The notes: generated by a model not told the origin, from the letters alone. A DNA stretch of 64,000 nt from Ciona savignyi (GCA_000149265.1 CH001351.1:50054-114053); one strand, 5' to 3'; shown: positions 36,901 through 59,041, counted from the stretch's first letter. Numbers and translations are program-made.

Positions 36901-38083
36901 TAATAACTTTGAATATTCCATGCTAATTGGAAGGTCTGCAGGTTGTAAACACTCTTGACTCTACAGTGCTTTATGCTAAAGATATTGATAGACATTGGCA
37001 GTGTGGCAGAATGGTTAACGCAACCAATTATAAAGATATTTTTAATAAAAATGGTGGCAGGACTAGTACGGCTTCGATACCCGAGCTTGTAAATTTTTCC
37101 AGTGTTCTACTGAATGCAAGAAACGTTTGCTAAGTGATCTGCTTCATCACACAGCCTACTAGCTTCCACGTAATTTCGATCCCAGAACCTTCCGGCCGAG
37201 GATCAGATGTACGGAGTTCATGACCAGGTATCTATGTTAGGTGTGGACATCCAACTCGCTTCTTGGTTGCGTCCTTCGACAAGGCACTTAACGGTTATTG
37301 CCCGAACCCAGCGGATTAATGGGTTCTACTAAATTAAAGGAACGTGTCAATCATGCACAACACATTGCAATAGCTCCGGTAACCCGACGGTGGGTGCGAG
37401 GTGATCTCACAATTTCCCATGTGTTAACCCCCTTGGTTTTCCCATTCACGGGGATAAACATGAATATCCGAGCAAAGTTATTCCAGCTAAGAGATATCTT
37501 TTAAATTCTTTAATTTACTTTGTTTCTTTAACTACTTGTTTTAATTGGTATTTGCAATAATGCATTGGCGTATAGACATCTTAATCCCGCGGTCACAGAG
37601 GTCCTGATTAACATTTGATTTATGACGACAGCAGCTTAAAATAGAGGAAAATTCTAATTATTACGTCACTTACCTCCCCCGTAGAAACGTCTCGGTGGCC
37701 CATAATGGCAACGCGCCAACGAAGATGAAGTCTGCCACCGCGAGATTTATGACGAGAATGTTCGTCACAGAGGGCTTGTTACCGTGCACGTGACTTTGGT
37801 CTTGGCGGATTAGAAGAACCAGAACTACTCCGTTGCCTAGCAACCCGACTGCGCAGATGACGATGTAGAGTGACGGAACGATGACGTTTTCGAAGTCGTC
37901 ATGAGGGGGAAGCCTGCACTTCATAGGGGGGGAGGTGGGCGGGAAGGCTGTCTCCATCGCCATCTGGTTCGCTGGGTTCAATCCTCCGCTTGCATTGCGC
38001 CCGGGATCTGGTAGTTGATCGGCCGGGAATGGAAGATCGGTGGCCCGCAGAGACGCAGCGAAACTGGTCGATGACAACGCCAT
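27956..38083 (-). CDS. Class A (rhodopsin-like) peptide GPCR, 7 exons, 468 aa
   Basis: Exons in transcript order: 37674-38083, 35256-35481, 33460-33672, 32174-32299, 31422-31541, 28585-28691, 27956-28160. GT-AG junctions and phases close. There is an N-glycosylation site at Asn30. TM1 67-92 has GN at 83-84; TM2 has LAVAD (Asp118); TM3 starts at Cys145 and ends in DRY 169-171; TM4 has Trp197; an extracellular-loop Cys214 can pair with Cys145; TM5 has the usual Pro; TM6 carries CWLPNH; TM7 carries NPLLY (347-351). The tail has a CGLEKKD segment, a likely palmitoylation Cys, and a Ser/Asp-rich end. LPLWATE, WLFGN, NLYGSVFFL and CWLPN resemble relaxin-3/INSL5 receptors (RXFP3/4) and angiotensin-type receptors; the ligand cannot be named. 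The start is chosen at the ATG directly after a splice-acceptor-like ATTCCAG. Exon 3 begins in a minisatellite and exon 5 directly behind a SINE. Confidence 0.9.
28197..28305 (+). repeat. tRNA-like repeat
   Basis: TCGTGTGGCCGAATGGTTAT (A-box-like), CGACCGATACACATACCG and GGGTTCGAAAC (B-box-like). It is antisense within the last GPCR intron. Confidence 0.6.
28743..29600 (+). repeat. Main SINE split by a hAT element
   Basis: The head lies at 28743-28896 and the 3' part at 29440-29600. The 535 bp insertion between them is described separately. Confidence 0.8.
28905..29439. mobile_element. Non-autonomous hAT element inside a SINE
   Basis: Termini CAGTGGTTCCCAACCT and its inverse AGGTTGGGAACCACTG (one mismatch at the inner end), subterminal GGGGTCGC motifs, and an exact 8 bp target duplication CACTAGCT at 28897-28904 and 29440-29447. 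CAGTGGTTCCCAACC is a standard hAT end. Confidence 0.85.
29126..30692 (+). repeat. 552 bp near-identical direct duplication around an assembly gap
   Basis: 29126-29677 recurs at 30141-30692 with no difference that I could find. The copy includes the right part of the hAT element and the 3' part of the host SINE. Between them are the 100 N gap (29682-29781) and about 360 bp of single-copy AT-rich sequence. It could be a recent tandem duplication or two haplotypes assembled in series. Confidence 0.8.
29682..29781. other. Assembly gap (100 N)
   Basis: Exactly 100 N, the conventional filler for a gap of unknown size, lying at the end of the first copy of the 552 bp duplication. Confidence 0.95.
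30820..30925 (-). repeat. SINE fragment
   Basis: Middle part of a diverged minus-strand copy (GTGTGTTGTGTATGATTAAG, GTTCCTTCAATTTTAG). It lies in the long GPCR intron between exons 5 and 6. Confidence 0.6.
31553..31845 (-). repeat. Full-length main SINE directly upstream of GPCR exon 5
   Basis: Complete minus-strand copy in the same orientation as the gene. Its TATCC-type 3' tail runs into the acceptor of exon 5 (first exon base 31541). Confidence 0.85.
32531..32904. mobile_element. Non-autonomous hAT element, GPCR intron 3
   Basis: TIRs CAGGCCCGGTGCTAGG and CAGGGCCGGTTTTAGG, with GGGGCCC motifs inside each end and an exact 8 bp target duplication CTGCTGAC (32523-32530, 32905-32912). 374 bp, non-coding. 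Confidence 0.85.
32960..33178 (+). repeat. Main SINE with internal deletion
   Basis: Plus-strand copy antisense to the GPCR; the central GAACCCAGCGG part is missing. Head TTGCAGGTTCGAAACCGGTC, tail GGGATAAACATGAATATTTTATCC. Confidence 0.75.
33299..33441. repeat. Foldback of the tRNA-like repeat beside GPCR exon 3
   Basis: A plus-strand head (GGTCGTGTGACCGTATGGTTAG) is followed by a minus-strand copy ending GCTAACCATTCGGCCACACG. The pair can form a hairpin. It ends 18 bp from the exon 3 boundary at 33460. Confidence 0.6.
33671..34300. repeat. 26 bp minisatellite starting on the GPCR exon 3 acceptor
   Basis: About 24 tandem units of 26 bp (plus strand ATCTGTGATTGGTTGAAACT then AACTTG). The first unit overlaps the 3' splice site of exon 3, whose last intron bases and first codon (CAATCACAG then ATC) are repeated in nearly every unit. 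Confidence 0.9.
34338..34410 (+). repeat. SINE head fragment
   Basis: CGCAACGGGTTAGTGCATTAC, CCTTTCAGCCAAAAGGTTGTAG and ATCGAATCTGGTCG. It follows the minisatellite directly, inside GPCR intron 2. Confidence 0.55.
35692..36155 (-). repeat. SINE interrupted by another repeat
   Basis: Minus-strand SINE tail part at 35692-35762 and the rest at 35944-36155. About 180 bp of AT-rich dispersed repeat separates them. GPCR intron 1. Confidence 0.6.
36655..37095 (+). repeat. SINE 3' fragment and two tRNA-like repeats
   Basis: 36655-36755 is a SINE 3' piece (ACACAACATACTGCAATATC). 36766-36875 and 36998-37095 are tRNA-like repeats with GGCCGAATGGTTGACGCG or GCAGAATGGTTAACGCAACC heads and TCGAAAC or TCGATAC ends. 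They lie in GPCR intron 1. Confidence 0.6.
37255..37480 (+). repeat. Main SINE lacking its head
   Basis: Plus-strand copy from TTGGTTGCGTCCTTCGAC to GGGATAAACATGAATATCC. The A-box end is absent. Confidence 0.75.
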
Positions 38084-38471
38084 CCTGGAATAGCACGTTA
38101 ACGCAAGTCGGAAGGTTATATACAATCCCACCTTCTTCTAATGTATCGACCGATCTGTATTGAGACGCTGCCCATCAAATACACATTTTGGCTGTATGTT
38201 AGATAATAGAAAGCGCCGGCCATCTACCCAATTCATCCATAATTCAACACTGTGAAAATTGAATTGAAATCGACCGAAATTCCACTGCAAGACGAATCTC
38301 CACTTTATAGCTCTATTAATTGGCGCTGGAGGAAATTGTATGATGCTGTACAACTAAGATTGCTGACATGGGAATAGATATATTAGAAATGTTGTCCTCT
38401 ATGCAAACACTGATTTAATATTTCAGACAATGTTTTAAATCATAATACTTTGCACTCGCGATATCTTTCTT

Positions 38472-38645
38472 TAGGATAGGATATTCATGTTTATCCCCGT
38501 GAATGTAAAACTAAGGGGGTTAACACACGGACAATCGTCAGATCACCTCGCGCCCATCGTCAGGTTACCAGAGTTATTGCAGTGTGTTGTGTATGATTGA
38601 GACGTTTCTTCAATTTGGTAGAACTCATTATTCCGCTGGGTTTTA
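38472..38645 (-). repeat. Main SINE lacking its head, upstream of the GPCR
   Basis: Minus-strand tail and body (AGGATATTCATGTTTATCCC ... CATTATTCCGCTGGGTTT), about 390 bp upstream of the GPCR start codon. Confidence 0.75.
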
Positions 38646-38649
38646 ATTA

Positions 38650-40895
38650 AACTAACACCAGTAGAGTACTACTTGAGACTATGAATCGAACCCGCAACCT
38701 AAGAAAGAGTTGGGCTGTATGCTAGATGGCCAGGTTTATACCCCAAATATTATAATGTTCGATTTTTAATGATCACTTTATTATAAGTTGCCTATAATAG
38801 CCACTTAGTCAGGTTAAATAAAAAATCTTACTTGGAAATATTTGCTCTGATATAACCTTCCCTTGCAGAAAGTAGCCGCATTCTATCCTGTAGATATGCA
38901 AGATGGTGGTAACTGTAGTGTGTCAGTTGTGTTATTAGTGGCATATTCAGACACACAACCTAGAATGCTGGTTTCTCAGTTATGTTGTTTTGATTTACAC
39001 CGTAATTGCCAACTGTCAGCTTTTGTTTCAACACTGCTTGACGACTATAATGGTTGGACTGTTACATCATAATTTATTCATTGTTGCGCAGCGCTTGGGA
39101 GCCCACCTACTTTCGACTTGACAGAATTAACAAAAATACTTTTCCGACAGAGGGTTAAACCGCCATTCATTATTGCACCGTCCATCAAGCATTATTGACA
39201 TTCTTCATAACTTTGTACCAGGATTTAGAGTTAAGCGACAGGGAATTAGCGGGTTAAATCAATAATTTGTATATTCAGGGTTATTTGTGTGAAAACGACA
39301 ATTTCACGGGAAATATGTTCGTTTAAGTCCCAATTCAGCGCATTTTTTGTAAAGTTATTTGAATTTTAATGAAATTCGTGCTGCAGAATAAACTAATTGA
39401 TAGTTGCCCGTTTCCGTGTAACTTATGGCAGTCAACACTAAACGGAGGGAAACTAGCACATTAATACTATAGAAACTAATTTAAACCCTGTTCTAATACT
39501 AATCTCAACCCCAGAACTAACCCTTACTCCAACCCCATGTTTAAAACTAACTCTAATGCCCTAATATTTATTTTGGTGTGCAGTTTCCCTCCATTTACCC
39601 ATGCGTGTTTCTGAGGGGGTACACATACTATGGGGGTGGGGAATGGACACCACCCCTTTTAAATCAAGCTTTCCCAATTTCACGGGTCACTGCACAGGCT
39701 AAATAAAGAGACACTTTGCTCTAACTTCGGAAGCAACAGCTGTTATATAACATGTTTTATAATTGGCTTGCTGTATAATTTCTGTGTTTTTTGGAAAACA
39801 ACCTAGTTTCTCCGATAAACGTAAAGTTTAAAAAAAAATTAAAACTAACTAACAAAGAAAGCATAGGACTAACCCCAACTCCCAACTGCAGTTCTGTCAC
39901 CAAAATTCATTTATTTTTTTTATAACTTTTATAATCCAAATGCTTAAAAACCTTTCTTTTGCCAGCTTTATCTAGGTAAACTTAATAACTAACATATAAA
40001 ACAGCATTAATCTAAATTTAACCTCAGCCCTAGCACACCAATCTTAATTTTAATGTCTCCTTTCCCCTCATATAATCAAGATAACGAGACGAGATATGCA
40101 CACAGAGTGTATTGAGAGCGACTTCGACGTCGGGCGACCGACGCCTTCCACGATAGTTGGGACACAATTCCTCTAATTGTTGCCACTCTCGTTAGTTATA
40201 ATTACAACTTGTTAATGTTTATGACGCCATATCGGCTATTGTGATGTAACACGCGCACAGCACACATACACACACACTTTCGGGGTGGGGGAATCCCAGG
40301 GAATGAGATCTGGTTTAAATGATTTCCAAGATAATATAAGTAGCATGGGGAGTTGTGGGGGCGGATGAGGCGGGTAACATACGAATCTCTTCCGGATTTG
40401 CTACGGGACGAAACAAAATGAACAAACAACGAAGAAATAGCTTCGGACAATCGAAGCCACGAAATCAATTTGGCGGGAATCAAAACACTTCATTTACCGC
40501 AAAAAGATGGCAAAATCGCCGATCAACTACAACAAGAAAACTTAAAAAAAAACGAGTGAAAACGCAAAAATGGAAGTGCCATCCTAAAGAAAGAAGAAAC
40601 TGCATGAAGCGATGTGAAAAGGTGCCGCAATATCCAGCTAGTTGTACTACATCTATAGTTCATCTTCGGTCCGATTAATAACAATACTGCGCAGAAGGCA
40701 CGACATTTGGGCCGCTAGATGTCGCCCATCTTTCTGGAAACTACCAATTACAACGTCACACTAAGAAGTACATTACATGCGTTAATCATCACGCGCTAGT
40801 GGTTATTAGCTATCAAATCGTGGGTAATTCGTGTCTAAGTAAAATCTTATGAGCATATGACGTAACAATGCACATTGTAGCAGCGGCAGTGGTGG
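38650..40895. other. Interval between the GPCR and RNF38/44 genes
   Basis: No gene supported. It holds a MITE-A copy at 39430-39600 and probably the RNF 3' untranslated region near its right end. A 107-codon Lys/Arg/Asn-rich frame at 40355-40678 (+) is antisense to that region, matches nothing I know and is probably chance. Confidence 0.4.
39430..39600 (+). mobile_element. MITE-A copy
   Basis: GTCAACACTAAACGGAGGGA on the left, the CTCAACCCCAGAACTAACCC interior, and GTGCAGTTTCCCTCC on the right. The terminal bases are degraded and I see no clear target duplication. Confidence 0.65.
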
Positions 40896-52307
<11,412 letters not shown>

Positions 52308-52382
52308 AATTAGCTGGGACCTGCACACAGTCCTTCTTAACACCCTAACTAAACCTGTGGAGATTTGACCAGTATTACCGAT

Positions 52383-52640
52383 AAGATGGGATATTCATGT
52401 TTAGTTTATATATTTTTTGCCTTAGTATTAAAAAAATTGCAAACGCATCAAAAATCACGAAACAGAAACAGGAAAAGACGGTAAAACGAACGTTCATTAA
52501 AACGCGTCATTTAAAAAAATAAAAAAGTGATATAATTTAATAAATATAGTGGACGCAGCCACCGAATCTATTATCCCTGTAAATGGGAAAAGTGGCTTAT
52601 TAAAAGAGCAATCGTCGAATTACCTGACCACCCACCCTAG
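52383..52640 (-). repeat. SINE tail split by a dispersed repeat
   Basis: SINE pieces at 52383-52402 (AGATGGGATATTCATGTTTA) and 52563-52640 are separated by about 160 bp containing GAAACAGAAACAGGAAAAGACGG, a repeat also present near 5181-5330 and in reverse near 25935 and 26346. Confidence 0.55.
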
Positions 52641-54930
52641 TCACTTTATCTCAAAATTTGCATAGAACGAAAAAATATAAAATAGTGAGATTTCAAATCA
52701 TAAGCACTAACATGCTTCATTTTAAAAACAGTTTATCACTATTGTTCCAAGATTTGTTATTTCAATGGAATATCAGCACTCAGTTTATTCCAGCTGGTGG
52801 AATAATGGCATAATGCGGCGTTAACACAGGCAATCACTCATCGTATGAATTATAGATTTCCAATTACTAGTATTATTCTACTTTATCTGTTAAGATTGTG
52901 AGAAATCTTTTACATCTATTGCTGCACAACCCAAACAAAGCGAATGTAAATATCGTGGAAAAACAGTCAGTTGAACAAAGTTATAACATAAATAAACATT
53001 GTAAAACAATAGTGTTAGATTTTAAAACACTATGAAAGTCCTACCTTTACAAGGCACGAAAAATCTGGCCTTTGATAAGAAACAAACTCACGGCTTGGAA
53101 ATATTGCTTTCACATGCCTGACTACTGGCCTATCTAGGGTCAGTGCAAAAACATAAGATCTTACCACCATGTAGTGAATGAACGTACTGCTATGAAATGG
53201 AATGATAGATGAATAACATAGTTTTGATTATTAGCATAATCATTATCAGGGACAACTATATGTAACATTATTTGTTCTACAATGTAAGACCTAAATAATA
53301 TTAGGGCCATGAATCACCACCCATCCATGTACTGTTGCGACCACTACTTATTTATCTTGGTCTGCCAATTCAACTTTTAACCCTGATGTGGCTTTAACCC
53401 TGATGCTATCTTACATTACCCGATTTTTATCCAATTTTTTTTTACTTTTAGAAAAGGTTTAAAGGAACTATTTAAAAACAACAATTAAAAACAGAAGAGC
53501 CAATATAATAAAACAAGCATTTTGCATAGGTTCTAACTGCATAGCTTATTCAATTACTTTTGGTTTGTTAATTTTAATAACAACTTTTCCCAATAATCAT
53601 GTCATCGCGTGTACCAAATTATATGGAACTAACGTTATAACTTTTTTAAGTAAGTGGTATGTACAAGCAAATGAGGTGAAATATTCAATATTGTGAGACT
53701 CCTTATCAAGATATCGTACAAATTTAGGCACCAATATTTAAATATGCATCTACAACATTTAAAACATAACAATTCGAATATAACACATGTTTGGGCTTTG
53801 GCCAGCACAGTTTCCTTATAAATACCCATACATTTGTATTGGCCACATGGGAATATGTCAATATTTATTATGTAATAACACACTGGGCACTACACAGTAC
53901 ACGTCAATATTCATAAACTCTCAACTTTAAAACAGAAATGTAATAAATTGTTAGAAACCAATTTGAGAAGTATGACGAATTATGATGAGAAATGCAAAGT
54001 AGTAAGCAAACCAAAAGATTTTGGCTATAACCTGTAAACCAACATTTCTTGTAGCAACGGGACAAAACAGACTATTTCACATAAAAAGGCAGTTTGCCGC
54101 CTTATACTTTTACCGCATGCCATTGTTATAGTATTAATACTGAGTTTTATAACTCCCACGTCATATTTTAATCTTCCCACATGCGAGTTCTCTTAAAGAT
54201 TTGATCAGGGTATAAGCTTTAAGTTCTCATTGAATATAAACGAATAATAATGTAGTATTATGCTTTTTCTCCATCTTTTGGTTTCCAATTTAACATATCA
54301 AAGGGCAATTCAGCTTTGACAACATTATACAGTTTAAGGTGTAGGAAGATTGTTCGAAAGCCCGGCAAAATCGTCTCAAGGCTGTTAGGCGTAACTCGTA
54401 ATTAAAGAGTTCTAAAATCTGATTAACCTCGACTATAATCACCGTAATTTAAAACGGTATCCTATTTTGTTCAGTAAAAGTACCATAACCCCGAATTCAA
54501 CTTAATAAATCCCTGTAATTTTCGTTATAAAACACCAAAAAAAGAACTGAACAGAAAAAATTTCTGTCAACAAACCTTGCCGTTCCTCGGAAGAACAAAG
54601 CTCTCTATAATGCGGACCGACAGGTGGCGCTATTTAAAATATATTTTTTTCATGTTTTGAAATTATGACTTTTCACTGTTCATCACTTTTCCTAAGGTCA
54701 TAAGCAACTGTAAACGGGTGATTTTAAACTTGTAACTTCCTGAAATAAGATTCATTTGACAAGTATTACTTTTTTAAGCGCTACTGCGTCAGTGACTAGA
54801 GCTACTCAATTTAAAGGGCAGGATTAACGATATATATCACTAAGCGTCGAACGATAGCTCTTTACTACACAAATATAATAATTTGTTACATATTGAAATA
54901 AGTACAGACAAACTTGAGTCATTGACTGTA
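52641..54930. other. AT-rich interval upstream of RNF38/44
   Basis: Apart from a possible SINE scrap at about 52795-52850, I see no gene, RNA or repeat that I can support. All open frames are short and without recognisable motifs. Confidence 0.4.
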
Positions 54931-54931
54931 C

Positions 54932-55045
54932 GGCTGTGTGCCCGAATGGTTCACGCGACCGATACATATATCGAGCCAATCATGGATTTCAACAAAAGGT
55001 CTTAGGGACGAGCCCATCATGGATTCAAACCTGAGCCCCGCAAAA
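54932..55045 (+). repeat. tRNA-like repeat
   Basis: GGCTGTGTGCCCGAATGGTT, CGACCGATACATATATCG and CCCATCATGGATTCAAACCTG. Confidence 0.6.
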
Positions 55046-55126
55046 ACAAACTCGAGTTATTGTCGATGAAACACGTGACGAGTGTTACGTGCGGCTAACG
55101 TAATCAGCTTGAATTTGAATGAAAAG

Positions 55127-56680
55127 GATAGGATATTCATGTTTTTCTGGGGAATGGGCAAATACAAGGGTAGTTAAAACAGGGGCAATCGTCATATTCG
55201 CACCCACCGTCGGGTTACCGGAGATATTGCAGTGAGTTGTATGATTGAGACATTCTTTTAATTTGGTAGAACCCATTATTTTACTAAATTCAAGCAATAA
55301 CCATTATGTGCCTAGCTAGTGACGAGTTTCGAATATGCAACCCTTCGGCTTAAAGGCGATTCACTAATCCAACAATGTTCAAGTTCTAAGGCCTACTTAA
55401 GGACATGACTAACCTTAGCCTACAACTGGTCTAATCCACAAGAGGCTTCTGCTACATTTGTGCTATTGTTTTTAATAATCAAAACAAAATATATTGACCG
55501 TTTTTCTATTTATTCCGGTAAATTTTAGGGTGTGAGTCGAACCGACCTGAAAAAAACACTTTATTTACTGTGCATAATCATGTTATATTTCTAAAGTAAA
55601 ATTACAAATAAGAAATGTGCATAAAAACAAAAACTTACACAAAATCAATGTAACACAGAAGTTAATGCAATAAAGAGACTAACCATTAATCGTTAAGTTC
55701 GGCTTGTTCAGTGACTTCCTCATCTAAAAGAAACATCGTTGAGTAAACGTAAGATTATTTCAAAAATAGCAAATTAGCACAAAACTTCACACTAAGTCTT
55801 ATGGAATCTTACAATGATAATAAATATAATACCTGGAAATAGTTCCTTTTCTGAATAGAAGGTTGACCAATGACGTCGTCGAGTAGTACGACGTCGTCGA
55901 AAACTCCAATCTGCATCTACATCATTGGTCGTCATCAAGATCAAAAGCGCAAGCAGTAGAAGCAGTGGTTTGGTCATCTGTAAAATAAAACTCGTATAAT
56001 CCGCCATTACTAATATCAGCAGTGCACGCAAACGACCTTCATAATCTTCGACTGATTGTGTGAGGTTTTGCGCTGCGCAGATGGTAAATATATGGTCAAC
56101 TCTTTGTTCTGCGTAAAACAAACGTCATTTCTTCAAGGATGGGAATCAGTAAATGGAGTCGCATTGACTGTAGCAGTGGGAACTTAGATCTGCAGAAAAC
56201 TGCGATGCACACACTCGTTCCTGCGAAACAAAACGCACAAAAAGCTTACCGAACACTCGGTGATTTATATCAAAACCAAGTTAAGCGAGTGTCCAACAAG
56301 GTTTATTCAGTACGGTCGTGTGGCCAAGTGGTTAACGCGACCGATACATATACTTACTCTATATATAAAATCCGTCCTAAAGTGACCATCCCAGCATGAA
56401 TTTGACTCGATAACAAAAAAAAACAAAAATAAACAAGGATTATTCATCGCTTAGTGTTCAACAACATTCATTTAACACTTGAAAATGTTCTTAATATGTT
56501 TCTGCAAGCAAATCGAATAAATCAAGCAGCCAAGGTACACTTTATTAGATGATTTGCCTTTCCAGGGCCAGTCAGTTATTTATAGCGTAGGATTAACGAC
56601 ATATATAATAAGTTATTTGATAGCTCACACAAATCTAAAGATGTCTTATTTATCGAAATCGGTTTGGCTAAACTCCTCTA
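55127..56680. repeat. Tandem duplication, unit 1 (carries peptide gene 1)
   Basis: The unit contains a minus-strand SINE (55127-55375), the peptide gene and its upstream region, and a tRNA-like repeat (56312-56400). It recurs at 56818-59740 with small substitutions and indels; that second unit is split by nested insertions within its SINE. Confidence 0.8.
55686..55977 (-). CDS. Small secreted Arg-rich peptide precursor, copy 1
   Basis: Exons 55833-55977 and 55686-55723, GT-AG, phase 1, 60 aa. Residues 1-22 form a clear signal peptide (short basic start, LLLLLALLIL core, ending VDA). The mature part starts DWSF, followed by two Arg clusters (RRRR and RRR), aromatic residues and ELFPG. Exon 2 adds an acidic tail, DEEVTEQAELND. 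Signal peptide, cationic core and acidic propiece is the layout of many antimicrobial peptide precursors, including those known from ascidians; the Arg clusters could equally be processing sites of a neuropeptide. TTTTACAG lies immediately before the ATG, suggesting a spliced 5' leader or trans-splicing. AATAAA on the minus strand lies at 55560-55565, about 120 bp past the stop. A near-identical paralogue lies 3 kb upstream in transcript terms. Confidence 0.7.
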
Positions 56681-56866
56681 TTTATAGGCTCACTACAATT
56701 ATAAACATGCGTTATATACTGTTTATGCGGTCGTACATAGTGGTACTGTAAGATATCTCGACCCATTGATGTTTTATTGATGTCTATGATAAATCGAAAA
56801 TTGCGTCACAACGAAATTACGTCACAATTAACTTGTGTCTACCGCCGGGTTACCGGATCCTATTGC

Positions 56867-58221
56867 AGGGTTCCATGACAACTGAACCCCTTACAACTGA
56901 ACCCCTTACAACTGAACCCTTTACAACTGAACCCCTACAATTAAGCCCCTTACAACTGAAATCCTTTTAACTGAACCCCTTTAACTCTTTCACTCCCGGC
57001 CAAATGCATTAATTCAAACATGCTGTCCCGCAGTGTTTTTTACAATTTTTAGTCATTTTCAAATTAGCACAGTTTTTCTAAAGTTTATGCTATGATTTAA
57101 TATTTAGTATGGTTGGAAAGATAATTTATCCCTCTTTTAAACAAGCTGCACATCTAAAATCTACCTCTAATAAAGAATATATTATGTAAACTTTAGTGAA
57201 CACCACTTTTTTATGCAAAGAAAATTCTGCTCGACTTTGAAAAATTTGAGGTGCACTGACAAACGAAATACTCACTTATTATTGGAATGCCCAAATGATA
57301 TGAAAATTGGAATGTAGATTGTCTAATAGTTTTTGTACTCAGGAAAATTCGAACTGTATTTCTATCTTCAGTAGTTTTTTTACTATTTGTAATTGAAATT
57401 TCCCTTTTTTCTGACTATATTATGAAAACTTGAACCAAAACGCATTGAAGTTTTTAGTTTTGTAGAACTAAAATAGTAAAAAGTATAAAAAAGAACAGTG
57501 AAGGAAGTGTAAAAAGGGCATACAAAACCAAACAAACGCAAATACTATATCCAATATTCTTCAAAGCAGGGCACACCGAACTAGCTAGTCTCGCCGCCTT
57601 TTTCTTTATCGTGCGCTCAGCAGGCCCAGCTGGATTCATGCCTTGGTGAACACGAAGCATAACCGCCTGCTGCGAAAACGTCACCAACGCTCTCCTTTTT
57701 ATCTCAACGGCACGAAATTCACAGAGAATGTAAAGAAAGACTTGCTTGACAAAAAGAGCTTCTCTGCAAGTTAACACGACTCCTATTGGCTGAGTTAGTC
57801 ACGTGTAAATTCGTGTAAAATCGATAGAAATAAGAGGCGAAGCCTTGAAAAAGAAAGGCTATCACTCCTCGCATTTTTAATATTTCTCCACGATAATCAC
57901 AGAGAATAAAATATAGGGTTTCCTTGATCAAATAAGCCATAGCTGAGGTCTCTACCATTACGCATTGCGGAGAAATCGTTTTTTAGATTTGTATCCATTT
58001 ATGGACAGACGGGATACCATGTTTTCCCACCAACTCGCCATATATGGCGAGTTGGGAGGGAAAGAGTTAAACTTTACCCCTTTACAACTGAACCCATTTC
58101 AATTGAACCTCTTTACAACTGAACCCCCTTTTCAGTTAAAAGCCTTCGGTTAAATGGGGTTCAGTTGTAAAGGGGTTCAGTTATAGGGGCTCAGTTGTAA
58201 GGGGTTCAGTTGACTGGTCAC
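56867..58221. mobile_element. Outer foldback element with 10 bp target duplication
   Basis: Both ends are arrays of a ~17 bp unit (ACAACTGAACCCCTT), inverted relative to each other, ending GACAACTGAACCCC on the left and CAGTCAACTGAACCCC when read inward from the right. CCTATTGCAG flanks it on both sides. The superfamily is not clear to me. Its interior is occupied by a second element. Confidence 0.7.
56981..58070. mobile_element. piggyBac-like element nested in the foldback element
   Basis: TTAA at both ends and inverted termini TTAACTCTTTCACTCCC and TTAACTCTTTCCCTCCC. The 1,090 bp interior has an open frame on the minus strand (57454-57777) that I cannot match to a transposase. Confidence 0.7.
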
Positions 58222-58705
58222 CCTATTGCAGTGGGTTGTTTATAATTCAGACGTTCCCTTAATTTGGTAGAACCCATTATTTTACTGTATTCAAGCAATG
58301 ACCATTATGTGCCTAGCTAGCGACGAGTTTCGAATCTGCAACCCTTCGCCTCAAAAGCGACTCACTAACCCACTTAACCCAACAATGTTTAAGTTTTAAC
58401 TCAAGGACATGACTAACCTGACAACTGGTCTAACCCACAGATAAAAGGCTATTTGTCTACATTTAAGATATTGTTTTCAATATTCAAAACAAAATATATT
58501 GACCGTGTTTCTATTTATTCCGGTAATTTTAGAGGTGTGAGTCGAACCGACCTGAAACAAAACACTTCATTTACTGTGCACATTCATGTTATATTTCTAA
58601 AGAAAGCTAAAGTAAAATGACAGAATAGAAATGTGCATAAAACAAAAACTTACACAAAATCAATGTAACACAGAATCTAAGGTAATGCAATAAAGAGACT
58701 AACCA

Positions 58706-59041
58706 TTAATCGTTAAGTTCGGCTTGTTCAGGGACTTTCTCATCTAAAAGAAACATCGTTGAGTAAACGGAAGATTATTTGAAAAATAGCTTTCACATTC
58801 TTATTAACATTAAATAAATAAAATCGTACAAAATCTTACAAAAAATTTTACAACAAGTCTTACGGAATCTTACAATAACTATGAATAAAATACCTGGAAA
58901 TAGTTCCTTCTCGTCCGAGTAGAAGGTCGCCCAATAACGTCGTCGAGTAGAACGACGGCGTCGAAAACTCCAATCTGCATCTACATCATTGGTCGTCATC
59001 AAGATCAAAAGCGCAAGCAATAGAAGTACTGATTTGTTCAT
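58706..59041 (-). CDS. Small secreted Arg-rich peptide precursor, copy 2
   Basis: Exons 58894-59041 and 58706-58743, same phase and structure as copy 1, 61 aa. The signal peptide, the RRRR and RRR clusters and the ELFPG and EQAELND segments are conserved. Differences lie at the mature core (TT to ST, HWS to YWA, an extra Asp in SDEKE) and in the acidic tail (DEEVT to DEKVP). Reading frame, both splice sites and the CAG before the ATG are intact, so both copies look functional. The downstream AATAAA of copy 1 has changed at the equivalent position here; another lies about 200 bp past the stop. Confidence 0.7.

Larger units (their letters stand above)
56818..58372 (-). repeat. SINE of duplication unit 2, split by nested elements
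   Basis: Minus-strand SINE parts at about 56818-56866 (TACCGCCGGGTTACCGGA) and 58222-58372. The 10 bp CCTATTGCAG is repeated at 56857-56866 and 58222-58231, marking the insertion of the outer foldback element. Confidence 0.8.

Noticed and set aside
38863..39072. 69-codon frame starting MQKVAAFYPVDMQ
   Set aside because: Short, no motif, no splice or poly(A) context, and in an AT-rich intergenic interval.
40355..40678. 107-codon Lys/Arg/Asn-rich frame as a gene
   Set aside because: No recognisable domain, antisense to the presumed RNF38/44 3' UTR, and composition explained by A-rich sequence.
57454..57777. 107-codon frame inside the piggyBac-like element as a transposase
   Set aside because: I cannot see the catalytic Asp triad or any transposase motif; kept only as interior sequence.
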